Positions 45,906-56,280 of a DNA stretch of 64,000 bases are shown here, in pieces. The notes beneath the pieces were generated by a model. It saw only the letters and a list, made by a program, of their open reading frames with translations, searched no databases and was not told the origin of the DNA. Within the stretch, counting starts at the first letter, position 1. Every line of letters starts with the position of its first letter. Source of the stretch: Silene latifolia (lineage: Eukaryota > Streptophyta > Magnoliopsida > Caryophyllales > Caryophyllaceae); assembly GCF_048544455.1 (NCBI RefSeq), contig NC_133531.1, forward strand, positions 64,766,099 through 64,830,098. The letters run 5' to 3'. The position numbers were made by a program, and so were the translations under genes.

Positions 45906-46900
45906 TGTTGGGGTTGGTGTCCTTAACTGTTAGTGCAAGGACTTATAAACCTCTAAAAGGATCAAAGGGCATACTTTGGTATTATTATCCGTTGATCCAC
46001 GTTTATCAATAACGGTTGGCTTGCTAGATAAGTTTGACGTTATTGTCATACAGATGGCGGTGATCAACTGGTCCCTAAAAGTCACACCTATAGGATACGT
46101 TCGAGAGATGTGACGGTATGAAAATACTGTCATGTAGATGCCAAAATTGACTAACCAGTTAGTCCGAGTTATTTGACTAGTAATTAGTCAAATATGTGAT
46201 GTTGAGATATTATATTTAATACGGATTAAATATCATGGGCTAAGGCGAATTAACCAGTTAATTCGTAAAATTAAATATACGTGATTTATATTTAATTAAA
46301 TGTATATTAAAAAATAATTATACAATACTGCTTTGTCGGACACGAATTAATAATTCAGCTAACCCGTATTATTAGCTGATGCCTTAATTTCCGATAACCG
46401 ATAACAGTTTATAATATAAACCCGTCATATACATTTTAGCATTTGGCGAACTGGACCTCGAGCTAAAATTAAGAGGAAGTGGAAGCCCACTTCCCCATGC
46501 ATGCACTCGGTCCGGCCGAACCAAACAAAAGGAGAGACTCCCTCTCCTTTTGACCTAGACAATTTCATTTGGAGAACAACTAGGGTTTTGAAGGGCATTC
46601 TTCTCTGAAAAACCTGAGATCTCTCATCTCGACAAAACTCACATCAGTTCTCCCTATATTGCAAGGCAATCGGAGAACACTGTTCTAGCACAAGGGCATA
46701 TCTCGGACAAAGTCTTGGGTGTAACGATTAGGAGGAAATCTGCTTTGATTTCTGTTCTTTACGCCGCAATTTAAAGGACCCGAGGTTATTTCTTGTTCCT
46801 TATCGTTTCTATTGTTTTTATGTTTTATGACGATATTCGCATGTATAAATTTACGTTATAGTCCTGCAATTAAAGGGTAGTATACGGATATTAACCCACA
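45906..46900 (+). repeat. Element F 3' LTR
   Basis: 995 bases, direct copy of 37939-38930. The GGATG target duplication follows at 46901-46905. Confidence 0.95.
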
Positions 46901-48025
46901 GGATGCACCTCCGGTAGAGCCCATCACTACACTCTTTGTAGAGATTTGGGTCAACCCAAAAGTACCTTTTTACTTCGAATAAGAACCTCTTCCTTTGGTT
47001 GTAGTTCAAATTTGGAAGAAGTACTGTTCCAACGATATAGTTGGCATAATCGGCAAACCATGGGGTGATGTGCCTTTCAAGTTGTGTTTGAATGGCCATC
47101 AAGATATCGTCGGGAAATGAGTCATTGATCGGCGTTTCTCCTTGTTCATCATGAAACCGGATCCTTGACAAGTGATCCGCCACCACATTTTCGGCTCCTT
47201 TCTTGTCTCTTATTTCCAAGTCGAATTCTTGAAGAAGCAAAATCCATCTCAACAACCTTGGTTTTGCCTCCTTCTTTATCAAGAGGTGTCGGAGAGCACG
47301 GTGATCCGAAAAGACAATCACTTTGGATCCAAGTAAGTAGGAACGGAATTTGTCCAAAGCATAGACAATGGCAAGAAGCTCTTTCTCGGTGGTATCATAG
47401 TTCACTTGGGAGGGATCAAGAGTCTTGCTTATATAGTAGATGGCATGAAGAGCTCTTCCTACCCGTTGGCCAAGAACCGCTCCAACGGCGTAGTTACTAG
47501 CATCACACATAATCTCGAACGGTAGTTCCCGATTTGGAGGTTGAATGATCGGTGCCGAGATTAGTGCTTCCTTGATTCTATTAAAGGCTTTAACACACTC
47601 ATCAGTGAAATGGAATTGGGCATCTTTAAGTAAGAGTTGAGTGAGGGGTTTCGCTATTTTCGAAAAATCTTTTATGAAACGGCGATAGAAACGCGTGTGA
47701 CCGAGAAAACTTCTCACCCCTCTAACATTCACGGGAGGTGGGAGTTTCTCTATCACCTCAACCTTAGCTTTATCGACCTCGATACCCTTTTCCGAGATTA
47801 AATGACCCAAAACAATTCCTTCATTGACCATGAAGTGACACTTTTCCCAATTTAAAACAAGACTAACATCTTCACATTTTTGCAATACAAGAGAAAGATT
47901 ATGCAAACATAAGTCAAAGTCTTTTCCGTAAACGCTAAAATCATCCATAAAAACTTCCATTATGGTCTCTAGGTATCTTTGGAAAGTGGCGGGGGCATTA
48001 CATAAGCCAAAAGGCATCCTCCTAT
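46901..48025 (-). CDS. Athila-type RT (C-terminal part) and RNase H (element E), open
   Basis: Middle part of E's pol. Minus-strand order: [25 protein letters not shown] (xxDD box as MDD), [40 protein letters not shown] (thumb); RNase H with [17 protein letters not shown] (Asp), [20 protein letters not shown] (Glu) and [13 protein letters not shown] (Asp); then the linker [13 protein letters not shown]. There are no stops. The upstream RT is separated by copia G at 48026 (target site CCTAT, 48021-48025) and the downstream integrase by copia F. The Met in front of this frame is in G's LTR and is not a start. The last codons before 46901 read LYRRCI. Confidence 0.92.
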
Positions 48026-50325
48026 TGTTGGAGCTTGTGTCCTCCACAAATTAGTATGATAACATTTGTAAATCTCTTACAGGTTCACAAGGGCATACTT
48101 CGTATTTTAATCAGTTGATTAACGATTACCTAATAACGGTTGGCTTGCTAGAAAGTTTGACGTTATTATCATACAGATGGCGGTGATCAATTGGTCCCTA
48201 AAGGTCACACCTATAGGATGTGTTTGAGAGATGTGGTTATGGAAATGTAATCACATTGATGCCTTATATGACTAAACAGTTAGTCAATGTGTTGATGAGA
48301 CGATTATTTAATGCCGATTAAATAATATTAGTTGAGACGAATTAACTGTCAATTCGTAAATTGAATATAATAAGTTATATTTAATTAATTATATGTAATG
48401 TTAGCTTGGACGAATTAATCTGTTAATTCGTAATTAAATGTAATCAGTTATATTTAATATCAACAAGATGAATGTGTCATGGTGGTAATAGTGAGGGAAC
48501 TCAAACCAAGAGGTTGTTGGGAAATGTGTCCTCAACAATAGTGCGATCACATGATTTAAATATCATTATTAAATCTCATTACAAGAATACGGAAGGGATG
48601 ATACATAATATATATAGTCAACTGGTCCACACATATCGGTAATGATTGGCTGGCTAGAGTTTGACATTACTGTCGTGCGACGGTGGTGATCAGTTGATCC
48701 CTTGAGGTCACACCTAAAGGACGATTCCCTTAAGTGAAAAGGGTAGTTAATTGTATACCGATACAGATTAATTAATTCCTTAAAATTGAACAAACTACCA
48801 TAAGAGAGAAAATGACATCTTATTATAATGTGATTAAATGAGATTTTATTTATTAATTTAAGAAGTTATATTACTAAAATTAATCGGTGTTTGCGAAACA
48901 CGCGAGATGAGAATGATAGGTTAGTTATAATTACAAGATATTGTGAATTATACTAACTAGTAATTAAATGACCATTTTATGAGAAAGTAATATTATATTA
49001 CTAGTCAATTTGTTAAATATGATTTATTTAATTTGTAAATGATATTTAATTGGTTAAATATGCATTTTAAATTAAAACATGACATAAGACATGTCACATG
49101 TCACATGACATACAATTGTACAATTGACAAAAATAAAATGGACTCCATATTACAACATGTAAACCGAAATTAGGTGGGTGTTTTTAGTGGGTTTTGGTCT
49201 TATTCATTTGTCTTATTCATTGTCTATGACACTTGATAGTGACTTGACCATGACAAAGCCTTACACCTATTTGTCTTGTGAAGACAAAAAGAAAAATAAT
49301 TATGGTCTATAATGATAGATGCCAACCGGTTTTTGTGAGGCTTATGGGTGAATTTTATTCTCTTAATTTTCACTTATCATTCATTCTAATTTTACATGCA
49401 AAAAGTTCATGTAGTTTTCCTCTCTTCTCTCTCCTTAATCTTCATAAAAAAGGATGAATTTTTGATTCAAATTTGTTCAAAAGATTTCTAAAATTATTAA
49501 TGTAATATATGAGTGTTAGTAATCAATTTTAAGGTAAACCACAATATAAATATCTAGTACATATTAGTTTGTGGGATTAAGGGATTGTCTTGGGTGCAAC
49601 TAATTGGAGGGCTTCTATTTTGAGGTCATGTATGTTCATCCAATATTGGAAAGCTCAATAACTAACAAGAAGGAGATCTGGTTGGTGCCCATTTGTCCGA
49701 AATTTATTTGGTGAGAAATTGATTTTCTTATCCCTTTTGTTTTTGTTTGCATGCATAAGATTTGCAATTTATTTTATGACTAAATAAATTTGAAACATAT
49801 AAGAATATGTTAAGTATAGAGATATAGATTTCCAACAGAGGTCATGGGTTCGATCCTCACTAGATGACAATTTACACATTTTATACATTTTTGGAATAAC
49901 CGAAAATAAGAGAAATAACTCTCCTAATTTCGGTATTTGGGCCGAATGATTAGAAAGAAAAATCTGCCCTAATCTACCTTATACACGGTTTAAGAGGTAG
50001 ATGGGGTGATTTTTTCTAACCTAATTCATTCTAACTCATTTTCTTTGCCTCTCATCTAAAAACACAAAAACCTAATTAATCAGTTAATTTTTGGTGGATC
50101 GATTCTAGCAAACAAGTTAAGGGCATTTCTCATATCGTCTTGGGTGCAACTAATAGGCGAATATCATTGCGATATTGTTCTTAGGACGAATTTGCTAGGA
50201 CCGAAGGTTGTTTCTTAATCCTTTATTTTTTTGTTTATGCAATTTAATTTTATGACTAGTAATCATCACTTTAGTATTCGTTATAATCCTTGAATTTAAA
50301 GGGATGCATACAGATAAATCCCACA
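48026..50325 (+). repeat. Element G 5' LTR (interrupted by a solo LTR)
   Basis: LTR sequence 48026-48514 plus 49843-50325, about 970 bases when the insertion and one target copy are removed. It ends AAATCCCACA. It has blocks shared with F's LTR (AACGGTTGGCTTGCTAGA, CATACAGATGGCGGTGATCA) and the 'TCTTGGGTGCAACTAATAGG' block near the end. Confidence 0.85.
48515..49837 (+). mobile_element. Copia-type solo LTR inside G's LTR
   Basis: 1323 bases, from TGTTGGGAAATGTGTCCTCA to ATTTCCAACA, with perfect target duplication GAGGT (48510-48514 and 49838-49842). No internal coding or primer site. Same family type as 4969-6239, which is in the opposite orientation. Confidence 0.88.
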
Positions 50326-52368
50326 AGTGGTATCAGAGCCAAGGCCACGAATTTTATTTTGATGATTTTCATAAAATGAATTTAAACAAAAGGTTGTTGA
50401 ATCGAAAAGAGAAAAAAAAAAATTCACACGGCTGAAATTTTTTTTTTGCCGAATTAAATTTTTTTTGCAGCCGGTTTTTTTGTTCTTGTTTTGATGATTT
50501 ATTTCCATTTTGATTTTTCATATTGTTGTTTTAATCGGTTAAAATAATTATATGAAGGATTGGTAGATGTTTGATTTAATGCAGATTAAGTTAAATTGTA
50601 AATGGAATCGTCATGTTGATGATATAAAAATTGTTTTGCTATATAGTTTTTGGCATATACGGTTAATCATGTTTCATTAATTCATATGCTAATCATGTTC
50701 TAATAGCAACTATAAACGATTTTCTTCTCGGTTTTTTTTTGTTTTAGGGCATTCTTGCCGCAAAAGAAAAAAAAAGGAGGCATTAGGGTTCTTGTTTTTT
50801 TTTGCTGTAAAAATTTTTTTTTCGTTCCTGGTACTGTTCACGTACAGGCAGTTTTTTATAAAAAAAAAAATTTCTTTTTTTTTTCTTTCGGTTTTTGCTG
50901 AAAAACCGAGAAAAGTTTTATTTTGGTGTCCGTTTTTATTTCAGCCGAGCAGGAAACATTAAATTTTTTTAAAAAAAAATTCCTGTTTTTTTTTTCTGTT
51001 TTGCCGAGATTCAAAAAGAAAAAAAGGTTTTTATTTTGTTTTTATGGCCAATATTAATTATACATTACATTTACAATGTATGATTAATTATTGTGAAACG
51101 GTTCACAAATTTTAAGATACCTAATTATTTTAAAGCAATTTAAAATATTGATGGATTAAATTCATATTACAAGTTTAGTATGAATTAAGTTTGAAATTAA
51201 TGTGATTAATTGAGGAATTGTCACTTAATTTGATTTAAATAGGTGTTTTGGATAAATTAATCAACATAATTAAGGAATTGTGCCATGTATGGTTAATTTC
51301 TTTTAGTTGATGCATTTTATTTTAATTTTGTTGAATGAATCGATTGAATGAATTTTATTTACGTATTTTTTGCAATCGGTTGTAATTTGTAATACTTAGT
51401 GTGGCCTTAGTCGAATTATGTTTTCGTAATGAAGGAAACATAATTTTTAATGTAATTATGAGATCTCGAATCTCTTTTATTTTTAGTTTTGGGTTTTGAA
51501 ATTAGATTGTAATAAATAGGTTTATTATGTAATTTTAATTATTGTAATTTCAAAGAAGACTAAAGATGGAGATTGGAGCTCACTCCCGCTACATGGATCA
51601 AGATGGAACATCAAGACAAGCTTCTCGGGTCCAAGGAGGATTCCAAACTTGTATTTATTGTTCATTTTGATAGAATAGGCCACACTAGGACTTTTACTGC
51701 TTTTACGTTTTCATTCTTATTGTTTTTCATTCACATGTTAGTTTATGCATCATCTTCCGCCTAAAACCAAACCACCTACTACTAAAATGCATGAAAATTG
51801 ACTCATATAGGTTGTATGTTAGTTTTCATGGACATACAGATGTCACAGGCTTATTAAGCCATCACCTTAATTTATTCATTCTCGCATGCTAGATATTAGT
51901 TCACTTAAAATGAATTAAAATAAAGTTGATGGGATCTTTCTCTAAAACGGAAATTGAGATTAGTCTTTATAAGGGCAAACAACTATGAATCCCTTCTTCG
52001 TCGGTAGGCATAATATGACCCCTTCTACGTTGGGTAAGTAGTTGTGTTGACTTAGTTTACCTCAACATCATAGTCCGAAGAGTTTCTCGTGATTATGATG
52101 GACTAAAGATAGAATTTACAGAAATTTATCGACCAAGAATTCTAACGGTAGAATTAGCTAAAAGGTTAGCTTATCAATTTACAGAGAATTGAGTCTTGGG
52201 ATCATTTATATAATTCTGGAGGGAGGTCAATTGTATAAATGTTTTGAGTCTTCGCGTTATGACAGTAGTTCATTAGACTTAAAAATATAAACGATGCACA
52301 TGCTTATTATTTTTATTCTTCTTCTCGCAGTGTAGAACACGTTTATTTTCATAATACTGTTACAACAA
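50326..52368 (+). other. Element G long 5' leader
   Basis: About 2 kb with long A- and T-tracts (50400-51030) and no long ORF. Two blocks match F's leader (about 51580-51640 and 51990-52035). There is no TCGATCGA cluster. The last 200 bases before gag are also close to F. Confidence 0.7.
50328..50339 (+). promoter_or_regulatory. Primer binding site, tRNA-iMet (element G)
   Basis: TGGTATCAGAGC two bases after the LTR end. Confidence 0.93.
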
Positions 52369-54397
52369 ATGGCTGGAAATAACGAAATCCCAATGCCTAG
52401 TGCCACACTTGATCGCGCGTCCTGGCTTAAAGTTTTTATGGACCAAATGAATCAGTTCACACGTCTGAAAAATGACGGGTCCAACTTTGCGGACTGGGAG
52501 GCAACACTACGGAATGCTGCCATTGCTGACGGTAAGCTCAAGTACCTTACTGAGCCAATACCGCCAAACCCAGGCCCAAATGCAAGAATCAACGATATTG
52601 ATGCTTATAGTGACTTCGTTATGGAAGCGGGTGCGATAAAGAACGTACTCATCTTTACAATGGAAACCAATTTGCAGAGACGCTTCATTGCCCAAGGTGC
52701 AAACAAGATTTTCACCACGCTCACTAACGAGTTCTCAAAAGCACCGAGAATAGTTACATATGAGCATACCTGTCGCTTCGTTGATGCGAAACTCCAGAAG
52801 GGCCAACCGGTTAGCCCACACATTCTTCACATGATTGAGAATATCGAGATGCTGGAGGATCTTAATTGTAAAATCAGTGAGAGCATTGTCATTGACCGAA
52901 TGCTTCATTCTCTTCATGATGGTTTTGCCCTTTTCAGGGCGAACTACTACATGAATGACTTGAAAAAGAGTCCTCATGAGCTACACTCCCTTCTCGTACA
53001 GACCGAGAAGGATATGAAATTGAGTGGGAGCATGAAGCAGGATGTTCTCATAATTTCAAACAAGGGTAAAGGTAAGGGCAAGGCTCATGGCGACCTAACT
53101 GTAGGTAAGCCAAAGTTTAAAAAGCCAGGAAACGGTAAGAGTGGGCCTGGTGAGACTAGTGGCTCACAGGGCAAGACAAAGAGCAAGGGCGGTGACATTG
53201 AGTGCCACCATTGTCACAAGACTGGACATTGGAGGAGGAACTGTCCCGTGTACCATGAGGACATAAAAGCAGGCCGCGTCGTTCCTGTTGGTATGTCATC
53301 TTATATTCATATGATTGAGATTAACCATGCAAGTTTCGGAACTTGGGTACTTGATACTGGTTGTGGTTTTCATATGTGTAATCATTTGCAGGGCCTAAAG
53401 AACATCATACCTCTCGAAAAAGGTGATGTAGACCTGCGAGTCGGGAATGGAGCACGAGTTGCTGCTGTCTCGAAGGGAACATATGTAATCCAACTCCCTA
53501 GTGGTTTTGAGTTATTTTTAAATAACTGTTACCATGTACCCAGTTTGTCTAAGAACATTATTTCTGTTTCCGTACTTGCTAAAGACGGTTTTGCATTTTC
53601 AATAAAGGATAATAGCTGTATTTTCTCTTTCAATGAAATGATTTATGGCAAAGCCGTTTCCATGAATGGAATTTATATCTTAGACCAAACCACGGAAGTA
53701 TTACACGTGAATAATAAGAAATTAAAGGTTGGTGTCAAAGATCAAACCTATCTATGGCATTGTCGAATGGGACACATAAATGAGAAATGCATAAAGAAAC
53801 TTGTCGACAATGGGACTATTCCCACATTCGAATTTTCTACATATGGCACGTGTGAATCATGTCTCATTGGCAAAATGACTCGAATTTCCTTCAAAGGTGT
53901 TGGAATGCGCGCTAGTGACCTATTAGGACTCATACATACTGATGTTTGTGGACGTATGTCAATTACCGCTAGAGATGGCTATAGATATTTTATCACTTTC
54001 ACGGACGATTTGAGTAGATATGGATATGTCTACTTAATGAAGCATAAAAGTGAGTCCTTTGAGAAATTCAAGGAATAACAGAACAGGGTTGAGAACCAAC
54101 TGGGTAGAAAGGTTAAAGCACTCCGTTCGGATCGGGGTGATGAATATCTTTCAAATGAGTTTGATCAACACCTTAAAGACTGTGGAATCGTTTTGCAGTT
54201 AACTCCACCTGGAACACCTCAATTAAATGGTGTGTCTGAACGGAGAAATCGAACCTTACTTAATATGGTTCGATCCATGATGAGTCACACGGTAGTGCCT
54301 GATTCATTATGGGGTTTTGCTCTTTTGTCAGCTGCTCTTATACTTAACCGAATTCCGACTAAAGCTGTCGAAAAGACTCCATATGAAATGTGGAAGG
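52369..54397 (+). pseudogene. Copia gag-protease-integrase, one nonsense, 3' end cut (element G)
   Basis: Open for 569 codons from MAGNNEIPMPSATLDRASW. Gag core (UBN2 type) at ~residues 20-230; Lys/Gly-rich linker; CCHC knuckle CHHCHKTGHWRRNC (~residues 281-294); protease WVLDTGCGFHMCNH (~325); zinc site of the integrase WHCRMGHINEKC ... CESCLIGKM (~465-505); first integrase Asp in LGLIHTDVCGRM. A TAA at 54076-54078 (F has TAC there) ends the frame. The frame behind it still shows RSDRGDEYLS (second Asp, with G changed to D), NGVSERRNRTLLNMVRSMM (Glu) and YEMWK, where element H enters at 54398. More intact than F in Gag. Confidence 0.92.
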
Positions 54398-56140
54398 TGA
54401 TGTGACCATAATTAGCGCATATTTAGCCCCCGAATTAGCCTTATTCCCATGCTTCTTAGTGCATATTTGGGTCATTTATTGTCTTTAGATCTTTGTTTTG
54501 CATATTCTTTGAGGTTTTGTGTCCTTTGTAGGAAAGGAGTGCAAACCTTGCATTTTCATGGCAAAATGAGACTAAATTGATTGAATTCAATGACCAAGCA
54601 TCAAGGAGAGACAAGATTAGAAGGCCTTTGTACATATTATAGTAGATGGGCAATGTTGAGGAAAGATCCTTGCATACCCAAGGAAATCCCCAAGGATTTT
54701 ATGAAGAAAAGGGAAGAAAAGAAAAAGAAACAAGACTGAGGAGCAATCCGTGCGGATTGTCCTGAATCCGGCCGTCCCCAGCACCACAATCCGTGCGTCG
54801 TCCTTCAAAGACGCCCGGGCAGCAGCTACCAGAAGACGTGCGTCTTCTCCTAAAGACGGCCGGGTAGAGCCTCACAAATCCGGCCGTCCCGTGCCTAAGA
54901 CGCACGGATTCCAGTCCAGCACAAATCCGTTTCTTCAAGCTTCAAAGAAAGATGCCCTTCCTTCGAAAAATACCGGCGTTTCCCTACTCAAATCTAAAAA
55001 GTGTAATTACTAATTTAGCCTTAGTTAACCCTAATGCATCCACCTAATTTCCACTATAAATACCCCATTAGTCTAATTAGAAGAGCATGTTCTTCTTAGC
55101 AATCTTTAGTATAGTAATATCAATAAAATCTCTCTTTAGCTTTGTAATCAACAATTAATCAAGTTTTAATACAAGTTTTATTTCCTTAATCTCTCTTTTG
55201 TTCATCCTTTATTTTGGGTAATTGAAGATTATTTGGGTTATTATTGAGAGATTGACAACCTCTCAATCAAGTATCAAGTACTTCTTTTATTCTTTGCTTT
55301 ATTATTGGAATCATTAGTAGGTATAATCCTCTTAATCCCTTTTTAATTATTGTTAATTACTTTCATTTATTCATCATGTTTTACTTTGTTGGTATGATTG
55401 ACAACCTTGCTAGCATGATCAACATGATAATGAGTGAGTAGTCACCTAGCTAGGGTTAATGGGTAATTAGGGGAAACCAACATGGGGAATGATTCATGCT
55501 TAAATTAATATGCTTTCATGGTTTATTTGCTTGCTTGTTTTGATCTCAACTCATGCACATGTTATGTTTGATGAAATGCGAGCCTATGAATCCTTGCAAT
55601 TTTTACCCATCACCTATCTTTTCAATGAGACTTGTAAGACATAAACCAACTCGAGTCTCATTAGACCATGCATGTTGTTGAGTAGGGAAGATTAAGTCGA
55701 CTTGTAGGTGTTGTACAATCTAATCGATTCGGCTCCGGGACCCAAACTTTCCTAGGATTATAAGATATAACCCAACTCAATCCATCACAACAATAATTGC
55801 TTGCTTATAATTTGAGAACATGTTTGTATGATCAATTCCCATGATTCCCCTATGACCCCATGACACCCTAGTGCTTTTTATCAATTGTTTACAACCCTTT
55901 TAATTCATCTTGCTTGTTTATTTTCATTGCTATTTAGTTTAGTGACCTTCTACATCAACCCAATTGTGACACCCCTAAGACACCACTAGTTTCAATAGAA
56001 ATCTCATCTCAATTCCCGTCCCTTGGGATCCGACCTTTACTTGCCTCTTTACTAATTGTAGAGTTGTTTGTGAAGTTATAAATTGTGTTTTGGTCTAGGT
56101 GCTCCTAACGACAAGTTACCGAAAAGATATAGTCCGACCA
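54398..56140 (+). repeat. Element H 5' LTR
   Basis: 1743 bases from TGATGTGACC to GTCCGACCA. CpG-word cluster 54748-54925; TATAAATACCCCATTAG at about 55057-55073, the likely TATA box. Confidence 0.92.
54748..54925. repeat. CpG-word cluster in H 5' LTR
   Basis: CCGTGCGGATTG, CCGGCCGTCCCC, CCGTGCGTCGTCC, GACGTGCGTCTTC, GACGGCCGGGTAG, CCGGCCGTCCCG, GACGCACGGATTCC. The word set differs in base choice from C and E but the spacing and place in the LTR are the same. Confidence 0.78.
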
Positions 56141-56144
56141 AAAA

Positions 56145-56162
56145 TGGCGCCGTTGCCGGGGA
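56145..56162 (+). promoter_or_regulatory. Primer binding site, tRNA-Asp (element H)
   Basis: TGGCGCCGTTGCCGGGGA, four bases after the LTR end, identical to C's. Confidence 0.93.
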
Positions 56163-56280
56163 TGGTGTTATCTTGATTTAGATTTTCTTATATTGTTATT
56201 AGTTGTGTCTTTCTTTGCCTTGAGGAAGTAAAACTCCTCAAGGTTTGTTCTAATTGTTTTCGAGTTATTTGATATTTTGC

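Larger units (their letters stand above)
37939..46900 (+). mobile_element. Element F: complete Ty1/copia retrotransposon with decayed genes
   Basis: 8962 bases with a perfect target duplication GGATG (37934-37938 and 46901-46905). LTRs 37939-38930 and 45906-46900 start TGTTGGGG and end CCCACA. A tRNA-iMet primer site follows the 5' LTR. The copia order gag, protease, integrase, RT, RNase H is clear. I count only about two substitutions and three single or double-base indels between the LTRs, yet the coding part has at least five frameshifts. It is inserted in E's pol, opposite orientation. Confidence 0.95.
30610..48025 (-). mobile_element. Element E: Athila-type retrotransposon with pol, minus strand, interrupted
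   Basis: The element is read right to left as RT-RNase H (48025-46901), integrase (37938-36807), spacer, ORF1 (35976-34435), 3' region and 3' LTR (32391-30610). Copia F (37939-46900) is inserted at the RNase H/integrase boundary and copia G (from 48026) in the RT. The gag, protease, primer site and 5' LTR lie beyond G, outside the window. Order gag-pol-ORF1 is the Athila arrangement. Pol is open apart from the insertions, so E or its relatives could have supplied enzymes to C and H. Confidence 0.88.
48026..54397 (+). mobile_element. Element G: Ty1/copia retrotransposon, 5' half
   Basis: It starts TGTTGGAGCTTGTGTCC in E's RT. It holds a 5' LTR (with solo LTR), tRNA-iMet primer site, long leader and gag-protease-integrase, and is cut at 54398 by element H. 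RT, RNase H and 3' LTR are outside the window. It is close to F in coding and leader sequence but with a different LTR, so they are related families. Confidence 0.9.
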
